Shown here: piece by piece, positions 32,588 through 39,959 of the stretch
Layout of the letters: the number at the start of each line of letters is the position of its first letter
Numbering within the stretch: the stretch's first letter is position 1
Assembly: GCA_963848675.1 (NCBI GenBank)
Contig: CAWKEY010000026.1
Coordinates: 1-64,000 of the forward strand
Reading direction: 5' to 3'
Length of the DNA: 64,000 nt
DNA from: CAWKEY01 sp963848675
Lineage (GTDB): Bacteria > Pseudomonadota > Gammaproteobacteria > Methylococcales > Methylomonadaceae
Notes under the pieces: generated by a model
Seen by the model: the letters and a program-made list of their open reading frames with translations, nothing else
Told to the model about the DNA's origin: nothing
Database searches by the model: none
Made by a program: the position numbers and the translations under genes

Positions 32588-32922
32588 GATTTTTCAGAAG
32601 GAGCCAGGGCGTTCAGGAAGCTTGTATCATCAATGCCCGCGCGCAGCAGTTTTTTAAAATGTTCCGGCTTAAGCTGCAGGGTTGGCTTGGTGTGTAAGGC
32701 CTGATCCAGCAACTCGTTGAAATCAACGGATGGCAGGGTGAACAAGGCATAACTGAGCCGGCTTTTATTGTCTTTAATGGCCGTATACGCATTATGTATT
32801 GATTGAAATTGTTCCTGATCACGATCCGGGGGGTTGTCTTTCACTTTCTGTAAATACGCCTGCTTGATTTCAACATCGCAGGCATCAGGGGCAACGTCCA
32901 GTATTTCATAGGGTGTTTTCAT
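32584..32922 (-). CDS. J-domain-like protein without the HPD histidine
   Basis: This is a 112-residue protein with the J-domain outline TPYEILDVAPDACDVEIKQA, YLQKVKDNPP, FQSIHNAYTAIKDNKSRLSY. The universally used HPD loop reads PPD here (NPPDRD), so the His needed to trigger Hsp70 ATPase is missing. The last 45 residues are a helical tail. It lies between the TPR gene and the grpE-like gene and surely belongs to the chaperone operon. It may bind Hsp70 without stimulating it, or use a non-canonical contact. Confidence 0.82.
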   Translation of the reverse strand: MKTPYEILDVAPDACDVEIKQAYLQKVKDNPPDRDQEQFQSIHNAYTAIKDNKSRLSYALFTLPSVDFNELLDQALHTKPTLQLKPEHFKKLLRAGIDDTSFLNALAPSEKS

Positions 32923-32936
32923 AGCGGATTACAGGC

Positions 32937-35435
32937 TTAAAAGGGAAAAGAGTTGGTCTTATTTTCTACACCGAAACAGGCAAGCACATCCTCAACGCTG
33001 ACATCAATGCGGATGCCTAACTCATCCGCAGCTCTTACTATCATCAGCGCCGTGAATAAATCAGGGTCTTGCATGATGGCGAATAAAATATGACGGTTGT
33101 GATGGCCGATCACTTTTCCCAGCTCCTGAACAAGCCGTTCCGGTGATGTTTTTTTAGCTAAGGATTCTATTCTTTTGTTAATTTTAAAGAACAATTCATC
33201 CGGCAGGTGGCCAAAAAGTTTCTCAAACGGGTCTTCAGTATCATCTTCATCCATGTCAAACAGATTTTCCAGAAAGCCCATGCCCAGCAAAGGCCGCGCT
33301 TCATGATAGCGTTTAAGATAATCGCCGATCAACGCCATCGCGCGATGATCTTTGTCCTGTCTGGCTTGTTCAAGGTTTGTTTGCAGACTTAAACTTTGCA
33401 TAAAAGAACATTGTTCGGGTTCGCCATTGGTCTCGGAATAAATCTTGTAATACACCCAGATGGGTTTTGGCCATTGATCTCGCGCCCATTTTGCGCAATG
33501 GCGCAATAACTCAAAGTGTTGAAGGCTGTCCAGAGTTTGGCACAGGCTTAACAACAGGCTTTCATCGTAATTCTGTTGCAGCACTGATTTTTTCAGAGGC
33601 GCCTTAACCTTTTCCAGTGCTTTGTGCAGATATTCCTCATTGCCGGATTCCTGCGCATACTGTTTTAGCAACTCAATAAACCGGATCAGTGCCTGTTTTG
33701 ATAATACATGCTCCTTTGCGGGCGGTAAATCTCTCAGAATGGTTGCGACCGGTTGCCCCGTTAACAGCGCTTCCAGTGTGGCTTGAAAATGCAAATTAAC
33801 CGGATCCGAATTAAGCATGTTCAGCGCATCCGCGATCATTTGCATGCCCTGCTTTTTGTCCTGCGCGGCAAAACAAAAAAAGCCCCGCAGCAATTGCATT
33901 TGCATGGCGTCGCTTTTGCCCAATTTCAGGTCTTCCGCCTGTTGAAGTTCTTTTTCAGCCAAGGAATATTTTTTGTCCTGCAATTGTTTGCGCGCATGCG
34001 CCAAATGGCTTGAAAAAAGCACCTGTTTGGCAAAGGTATTCAGAGGGTCAACTTTTAATATTTTCTGTGCATATTGGTTGGCTTTTTTATAGGCTTTGTT
34101 GCGCATGGCTGACTGAATCGCCAGGCTTAAGACATCAAGGTCTTGCGGAAATTTTGCGATAGCTTTGCTCAGCCATTGTTTGTAGCTATCTCCAGTGTCC
34201 GGGTGCTGGCTTAAGTAGTGGAGAATTTGCAGATAACTGGCTCGATCTTCAGGATCATGCTCCAGGCTTTCAATCAGCGACTGGATTTTTAGTTCCGGAT
34301 CCGGCTGGTTATCAGCCATGTGGCGTAATATCAGTGCTATTTTCAAGGCGTTGCCGGTGCCTGCTTTTGATAATGCCTTAATACCTTGCCGCCAATAATA
34401 GCCGACATCGTAGCTGTTATGATTGTGCTCGCAGGTCAGCGCCTTTAAACGGTTTTGTTCAAATTCAGTGATCGAACCGAAGGCTTTGTTATAGTCACGC
34501 TGCCCGGCTGGATACTGAGCCAACAGCGCGAAACAGCAGCATTGCGCCAGCTCGGAACCGCATAGCGATTGATATTGGATCGCCAGATTAAATTTTATCT
34601 TGTCGGACAATCGATCCTTATGTTGGCTTAAAGTCTCAATCAATTCGAGCTGCTTTTTATGCAGACCAATTATTTCTCCAATCAACCGGCGCTGTTGAGC
34701 ATTAAGGTTGGTCATGGCCTGGGCCAGGGCCGCGCCTGTTAGGGTACACGCTTGCAGTAATGCCGCAGTTTGCGAATACGGTGAATGGGTCGGAATTTTG
34801 GCTAACATTGACTGCGCTTCGGCAAAGGAAGTGGGCGCTGCAATGGCCGCCTTTATTAGGTTGCGAAAATCTTTGAAGGCGGAACGATAAGGCAACTGCT
34901 TTAAGGCTGCATCGATGCCGGCCGGGTTGCTCTCCTCATAAGCCTGCAAAGCTGTTTGCACAATCTGTAAGTGCGCCATGAAGACAGAATCCTGCGGCAA
35001 AGCCTGTTGGAATTCGGGGTGATCAGTAATCACCCGCAATCCCAACAATGCGGCCAGTGCGGGATATTCTTTATCCAGTTGTTCTGCTGTTAACTGCTCC
35101 AAACATGACTGAATTCTGGCCGGGTTTTTGGTTTGAAGCAGCCAGACGATGTAATGATCGTAACACTCGTAAGGGGGCTGCGTCTGTTGACTGTAATTTT
35201 CCCACAACACCAGCGCCTCCTTGTACAGGCCCTTGGCGGCAAACGCCAAGGCTCTTTGCAAGTAGCAGTAAGCTAACTGCTGCCGCCACGCAGGGTTGTC
35301 AGAATTTAGCAATAATTTTTTATAAAGTTCAATCGCTTCTTTATATTTACCGGAATTTGACAAGGACAGCGCCTGTTTATCGAGACTATTCTCTGTGGCA
35401 CTGGAAGCAGGCACTGGTTTCTTCTTCATAGACAC
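32937..35435 (-). CDS. Large tetratricopeptide-repeat protein heading the Hsp70 operon
   Basis: This is an 832-residue all-helical protein without a signal peptide or membrane helix. TPR-like helix pairs are visible near residues 20-75 (SGKYKEAIELYKKLLLNSDN, YKEALVLWENYSQQ) and again near 440-520 (YKKANQYAQKILKVDPLNTF, KKYSLAEKELQQAEDLKLGK). A very acidic stretch (LFDMDEDDTEDPFEKLF) lies near residue 720. It is the first gene of the operon, 14 bases before the J-like gene. TPR proteins often bind Hsp70 tails or collect clients; here it may choose the substrate. It is not a named family that I recognise. Confidence 0.75.
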   Translation of the reverse strand: MSMKKKPVPASSATENSLDKQALSLSNSGKYKEAIELYKKLLLNSDNPAWRQQLAYCYLQRALAFAAKGLYKEALVLWENYSQQTQPPYECYDHYIVWLLQTKNPARIQSCLEQLTAEQLDKEYPALAALLGLRVITDHPEFQQALPQDSVFMAHLQIVQTALQAYEESNPAGIDAALKQLPYRSAFKDFRNLIKAAIAAPTSFAEAQSMLAKIPTHSPYSQTAALLQACTLTGAALAQAMTNLNAQQRRLIGEIIGLHKKQLELIETLSQHKDRLSDKIKFNLAIQYQSLCGSELAQCCCFALLAQYPAGQRDYNKAFGSITEFEQNRLKALTCEHNHNSYDVGYYWRQGIKALSKAGTGNALKIALILRHMADNQPDPELKIQSLIESLEHDPEDRASYLQILHYLSQHPDTGDSYKQWLSKAIAKFPQDLDVLSLAIQSAMRNKAYKKANQYAQKILKVDPLNTFAKQVLFSSHLAHARKQLQDKKYSLAEKELQQAEDLKLGKSDAMQMQLLRGFFCFAAQDKKQGMQMIADALNMLNSDPVNLHFQATLEALLTGQPVATILRDLPPAKEHVLSKQALIRFIELLKQYAQESGNEEYLHKALEKVKAPLKKSVLQQNYDESLLLSLCQTLDSLQHFELLRHCAKWARDQWPKPIWVYYKIYSETNGEPEQCSFMQSLSLQTNLEQARQDKDHRAMALIGDYLKRYHEARPLLGMGFLENLFDMDEDDTEDPFEKLFGHLPDELFFKINKRIESLAKKTSPERLVQELGKVIGHHNRHILFAIMQDPDLFTALMIVRAADELGIRIDVSVEDVLACFGVENKTNSFPF

Positions 35436-35835
35436 TGTTTCTTCTTCAAGGCATTATTATTCTTTCAGGGATCTGACTGGACAACAAAAGTGCTCCATTA
35501 TATTTATTTTGGCTTTAATAAGGAAACTCAATGTGCGTATCCGGATGAATAAAACAGCTATCGATGATTTCTAGGCGATTGATACTTAAGGATAGAAATA
35601 AGCCAGCCGGGAAGTTAACAGGCACAATCGCACTGGAAAACAAATTCACGAAAAGAAGGTCAGGTGTAACGGCAGCCTAGGTAAAATTACTTATATACAG
35701 CCCGGTGCGTACGGCGTATTTTTATTCGGCGCGCTGTTTAAATTTTAGTTGTGCATGGAGGGAGCATAAAAAAGCACTCCTTAAACAGCCAGACAAAAAA
35801 TTATCCATTTTTCAAAGAATCAATGAGGGGGAAAG
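35436..35835. other. Divergent intergenic region, no gene seen
   Basis: This 400-bp AT-rich stretch lies between the divergent TPR and hydrolase genes and should hold both promoters. The only clear signal is a strong Shine-Dalgarno run, GAGGGGGAAAG, directly before the ATG at 35836. Confidence 0.5.
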
Positions 35836-36984
35836 ATGACTGAATACAAGCTCTACTTCGCAACTAACCGTAATCACGTAGGTAAGGATCGTTGGCATCC
35901 AAAGGCCTATGGCCCAAAATTTAGTGACGACGGCATGGAAAATCTTCGCTTTGGCGTAGTGACTGTCACCGCAGATGAGCAAAAAGTTAGCGGATTCCTG
36001 AATGCCCCGGTAAAAGACTGCGGCGTCGGCAATGGCGATGATCTCGCCGACTATCTGACCGGCTTTGTGAAGACTGCGCAAATTGTCGCCTATGAAGAAT
36101 CAATCAAGCCGTACATTGCTGACGTGTCGCAAAAAAATGCCAAGCTGGGTTCGAAGGCAATGTTCGAGGATGTCATGTCCGATATGGAAAAAAGCAGCGA
36201 TGTATTGATTTATATCCATGGCTTCAATGTGACCTGGTTCGAGGCTGTCGGTTCTGCCCTGGCCTTGCAGCTCATGCTGCAGAATGCGCAAATCAGGGAC
36301 CCTTTGCAAAACGTGCTGGTTATATTGTTTACCTGGCCTTCAGATGGACTGGCGTTACCGTGGGTGTCCTACAAATCCGACCGGTCCGAAGCAACAGGCT
36401 CCGGCGCGGCTGTGGGACGGGCTTTTCTGAAGGCACGGGATTTTCTCTCGGAATTGCGTGACCGTGCCAAAAAAGGCGGCACAGAGCTTTGCGGCCAGGA
36501 TATTCATTTGCTCTGCCATTCCATGGGCAACTATTTATTGGGAAGCGCCCTCGCGCGAACCTTCGATTTTACGCCCGGCAGCACCTTGCCGCGCCTGTTC
36601 GAGCACATTTTTCTGTGTGCGCCGGATGTTGACGATAATGCCCTTGAGGCCGGCAAGCCGCTGGCAAAAATTGACCAAATAGCGCGTCATGTCACGATTT
36701 ATCACAATCGCGAGGACAAGGCGATGGTAATTTCGGATTATACGAAAGGCAACCCGGAACGGCTTGGCGGGACCGGAGCAGCGCACCCCGCGCTGTTGCA
36801 CAACAAAGTTCATCAAGTTGACTGCACCCCGATTGTGCATGGATTTATAGAGCATAGCTATTATCTTTGTGGAAATATTAATGCCGACATGCGTGCGAGT
36901 ATCGATGGCTGGGAGCAGGATGATTCCAGACGCTATCGGCAACGCAACGCCACGTTAAACAATGTTTGGGCCATGAAGAAATAG
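35836..36984 (+). CDS. DUF900-family alpha/beta hydrolase
   Basis: This is a 382-residue protein. VLIYIHGFNVTWFEAV near residue 125 forms the oxyanion strand, and IHLLCHSMGNYLLGSAL near 220 is the nucleophile elbow (CHSMG, a variant of GxSxG). APDVDDNALEAG supplies a likely acidic residue, and the late HGFIEHSYY the catalytic His. DUF900 enzymes are uncharacterised esterase- or lipase-like proteins. No signal peptide is visible, so it is probably cytoplasmic. It stands alone. Confidence 0.82.
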   Translation: MTEYKLYFATNRNHVGKDRWHPKAYGPKFSDDGMENLRFGVVTVTADEQKVSGFLNAPVKDCGVGNGDDLADYLTGFVKTAQIVAYEESIKPYIADVSQKNAKLGSKAMFEDVMSDMEKSSDVLIYIHGFNVTWFEAVGSALALQLMLQNAQIRDPLQNVLVILFTWPSDGLALPWVSYKSDRSEATGSGAAVGRAFLKARDFLSELRDRAKKGGTELCGQDIHLLCHSMGNYLLGSALARTFDFTPGSTLPRLFEHIFLCAPDVDDNALEAGKPLAKIDQIARHVTIYHNREDKAMVISDYTKGNPERLGGTGAAHPALLHNKVHQVDCTPIVHGFIEHSYYLCGNINADMRASIDGWEQDDSRRYRQRNATLNNVWAMKK

Positions 36985-37327
36985 CGTTCAACAGGAGCGC
37001 TGTCCGAGTGAATGAAGCCAGCGTAAATGCTGCTTTTCGGTTGGCGCCAGCCATCAGGCTGGCAGGCAGAAACCAGGCCTGAATTGGAGAATTTGCTGCC
37101 GGCAGCGCAGCAAGGCCATACCGCCTCCGGAAACCACGCCTTCTTCGACGAGGTGGCGGAAGTGTCCTTGTTTGGCCAGTTGGGCAATTAGTAGACGAAT
37201 TCAGAGTTTAAATCGTTATAAAATAGCCTGCTCAATTCTGCCTGATGCTTGGCCTTTGCGAAAAGGCCGCTCGATACGGCGAAAACATCCGTTGCAACTG
37301 CGTTTTTTAAAACCACACACCCCAATC
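36985..37327. other. Intergenic region with a hairpin and a possible groEL scrap
   Basis: GCCAGCC at 37046-37052 and GGCTGGC at 37057-37063 make a 7-bp hairpin that may terminate the hydrolase transcript. On the minus strand, from about 37190 to a stop at 37055, one frame reads HFRHLVEEGVVSGGGMALLR, very like a conserved GroEL segment (AVEEGVVAGGGVALLR) but with no gene around it. It may be a decayed fragment. Confidence 0.4.
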
Positions 37328-38212
37328 ATGAAAGCAAACATTATCGTTAGCGCTGTACAACAGCCCTGCAATGCAGACAGACAATCCAATCTTGATTTTT
37401 CTATTGCAAAAATCCATGAAGCCGCCGCGGCTCATGCGGATCTGGTGGTATTGCCGGAGCTGCATCTGGGACCTTATTTCTGCCAGAACGAGGATTATCA
37501 CCAGTTTGCTTTGGCCCAGCCTATTCCCGGCCCAGCCACTGAGACCCTGTCCGCTGTGGCCAAAAAGTTAAAAATTGTTATTGTTTCGACACTATTCGAA
37601 AACAGAGCGCCGGGGCTTTACCACAATACTGCCGTTGTTTTTGACAAGGACGGCAGTATCGCCGGCAAATATAGAAAAATGCATATCCCGGATGATCCGG
37701 GATTTTATGAAAAATATTATTTCACGCCCGGCGATATTGGTTTTAAACCCATTACAACTTCAATCGGGAAACTGGGCGTATTGGTTTGCTGGGATCAGTG
37801 GTTTCCGGAAGCCGCAAGATTGATGGCTTTGGCCGGTGCCGAACTGTTAATTTACCCTACCGCAATAGGCTGGGATCCAGAAGACACTGCGGAAGAACAT
37901 CAACGCCAGTTGGATGCCTGGATTACCGTTCAACGCGCCCACGCTGTCGCTAACGGTATTCCGGTTATTTCCTGTAACCGGATCGGCTTTGAAAAGGCGC
38001 CGGACTCGAATAAAGGCATCCAGTTCTGGGGCAATAGTTTTATCGCGGGGCCGCAAGGGGAAATTATTACCCGTGCCGATGCTTCAGAAGTTAAACTCTT
38101 AAGCTGTACTATCGATAGTGCGAGAGTTGAACGAGTCAGACAAATATGGCCTTATCTGCGTGACCGTAGAATTGATGAGTATGGCGATTTGAGTAAACGT
38201 TTTATTGATTAA
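37328..38212 (+). CDS. aguB: N-carbamoylputrescine amidase
   Basis: This is a 294-residue nitrilase-superfamily enzyme. The start at 37328 gives MKANIIVSAVQQPC; a longer upstream frame has no coding character. The catalytic triad is visible as the Glu in VVLPELHLG, the Lys in KYRKMHIPDD and the Cys in VLVCWDQWFPEAARL. YEKYYFTPGD and GWDPEDTAEEHQRQLDAW match AguB closely. It hydrolyses N-carbamoylputrescine to putrescine, CO2 and ammonia, the last step of the agmatine route. The agmatine deiminase gene is not in the window. Confidence 0.93.
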   Translation: MKANIIVSAVQQPCNADRQSNLDFSIAKIHEAAAAHADLVVLPELHLGPYFCQNEDYHQFALAQPIPGPATETLSAVAKKLKIVIVSTLFENRAPGLYHNTAVVFDKDGSIAGKYRKMHIPDDPGFYEKYYFTPGDIGFKPITTSIGKLGVLVCWDQWFPEAARLMALAGAELLIYPTAIGWDPEDTAEEHQRQLDAWITVQRAHAVANGIPVISCNRIGFEKAPDSNKGIQFWGNSFIAGPQGEIITRADASEVKLLSCTIDSARVERVRQIWPYLRDRRIDEYGDLSKRFID

Positions 38213-38293
38213 CAGCTCATAAAATATAACCCGAAAGTCACGGAGCCAAAATCTCCGAGATCTTAGCCCCCTGAGTAGTCAACAAAATAGCTT

Positions 38294-38611
38294 TTAGCTA
38301 ATTTCAAACTCAGAACGATGCCGTCCTGATTCCATTAAAGCCTGCATCCATTTTGGCGTTACACCACGGCCTGTCCAGGTTTTTTCTGGATCGTCAGGAT
38401 GGCGGTATTTAATTGCAACCTTGCCTCCTTTACGAGTGGATTTTTTCTCATGTTCGTTAATTTCTACCGTAACATTAATGGATGCCGCCAATTCTTTAAT
38501 TTTAGCAATAATTTCCTTACGCTCATTTGCCTGTTTATGTTTTAATTCTTTCTCTGCATTTTCGATAACAGCCTGTAATTCATTTATAGAAAGTTTCTGT
38601 AGATCAGTCAT
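38294..38611 (-). CDS. H-NS-family nucleoid protein
   Basis: This is a 105-residue protein with a coiled-coil N-terminus (LQAVIENAEKELKHKQANER) and the H-NS DNA-binding end VAIKYRHPDDPEKTWTGRGV followed by TPKWM. The AT-hook-like core TGRGVTP corresponds to the usual SGRGRxP. It would bind AT-rich DNA and silence transferred genes, which is relevant given the accessory region in this window. It is a single gene. Confidence 0.9.
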   Translation of the reverse strand: MTDLQKLSINELQAVIENAEKELKHKQANERKEIIAKIKELAASINVTVEINEHEKKSTRKGGKVAIKYRHPDDPEKTWTGRGVTPKWMQALMESGRHRSEFEIS

Positions 38612-38952
38612 TTTTTGCCTCGGGGTAAAAGAAATTTTTTACCATATTAACATCACTTAGTAATATATAAAAATATCCGTGGCTGTTCAGCGCCATATGT
38701 CATTCCAACCACAGGGATGTATTTAAGCTCGCCATCCATGGCTCTGGATACCCGCTTCCCGGCGGGTATGACAAATTACTCGCGCATTTGTGTATAACGG
38801 TGAGGAATAGGTGGATAGGGAATGCAGAAATTGCGGGTGCAATATCACTGAGTGAGCATTTCGTCCCGCAGGTCGAAATGACTGGACAGTGAAGCAAGCT
38901 GTGATAATTGAATAGTCATTTATATTTTAAAGCCTGGATAGGGACAAGTTTA
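38612..38952. other. Intergenic region with a REP-like repeat
   Basis: About 38698-38772 holds GTCATTCC and GGATACCCGCTTCCCGGCGG motifs; ATACCCGC at 38748-38755 and GCGGGTAT at 38762-38769 form a hairpin. Related motifs lie at 3302-3422. No gene is seen. Confidence 0.5.
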
Positions 38953-39798
38953 TTACTCATCCAACGCCACGCTGAAACTTTTTTGATTTAATATCTGGCC
39001 TGATTTATCAACCAATCTGACAGTCCAATCGCCTTTATTTTTTTCAGAAAATCTCATTTTGCTGGAGATACGCCAGTGTGCGTCACCTATATACAACTGG
39101 CGCTTAGCCACCAATTGACCATTACGCAACCATTCATGATAGAGCGCTGTGTCTTTTAACTTTTTAAGTTCCGTAAAATAATAGAGTACAACCGTTTGCT
39201 TATTGCCTATTTTAACGGGAGGTTTGAACTCGTCTATGGGTTCCCTATTATTAAGCCCGGTCGTTAATAGCGCTCTCGATACCCGTTTATCGTCTATTGG
39301 CCATTGGCGATTATTAATAGATTCATTATTCTTGATCAGCTCTGCATTGCTTGCAGTCTCCGTAGCATCAATACTCGCGGCATTATTGTTTGGCTTATCG
39401 CGCTTTGTTGTTGAATTAACGGCCGGTTTCCTCTCAGACAGAGACTCGGCCTGTGCCGGCGCAGGTTTCAAATCCCTTGTTACTGGCGGAATTGAAGATA
39501 TTTGTTCAAACTCCGTATATTCTGGAGGCAGTTTTTCCGTGCCCGTGCTATCGCCGTCTTTTGTGCTTATTGGGGCAGAATCAGACTGTACCACAGGATT
39601 ACCGACATCGGCATTGTGTTGGCCATTGTTAAAGATGAAAAAAGCCGCGGCGCAAAGCAGGATAAACGCACCAATGGCCATAAAAATCCGTTTGACATGC
39701 CATTCTGTTACCTGCGCAGGAGCAGAAAGCCGTTTTTCTGACTTGCTTCCATATTTGGGGTAATTAACTCTAATTACAAGATTTTTTTTGTCTGCCAT
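38953..39798 (-). CDS. Membrane-anchored DUF2914 protein
   Basis: This is a 281-residue protein. A cytoplasmic head of about 35 residues is followed by one membrane helix (IFMAIGAFILLCAAAFFIF). A long disordered linker, rich in Ser, Pro, Asn and Lys, leads to a C-terminal DUF2914 domain of about 95 residues (VVLYYFTELKKLKDTALYHE, LYIGDAHWRISSKM, GDWTVRLVDKSGQIL). The C-terminal domain should lie in the periplasm. It diverges from sucA. The function is unknown. Confidence 0.8.
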   Translation of the reverse strand: MADKKNLVIRVNYPKYGSKSEKRLSAPAQVTEWHVKRIFMAIGAFILLCAAAFFIFNNGQHNADVGNPVVQSDSAPISTKDGDSTGTEKLPPEYTEFEQISSIPPVTRDLKPAPAQAESLSERKPAVNSTTKRDKPNNNAASIDATETASNAELIKNNESINNRQWPIDDKRVSRALLTTGLNNREPIDEFKPPVKIGNKQTVVLYYFTELKKLKDTALYHEWLRNGQLVAKRQLYIGDAHWRISSKMRFSEKNKGDWTVRLVDKSGQILNQKSFSVALDE

Positions 39799-39959
39799 AA
39801 TTTTTTGATCTCAACAACATTCAGGGTGGTGCGATAATAACCGCACCAGCTATAGTGAAGCATATTTTACTCAAACATTACCTGTTCTTTTGGTAATATT
39901 CCACTCTGAACTCGAATTTAACGAGAAAAAACCTGTGCTGAATAAATTGGAACGTCCTA

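Noticed and set aside
36933..37187. An 84-residue minus-strand frame downstream of the DUF900 gene
   Set aside because: It overlaps the hydrolase end and has no family; another frame there resembles a groEL scrap, so no gene is called.
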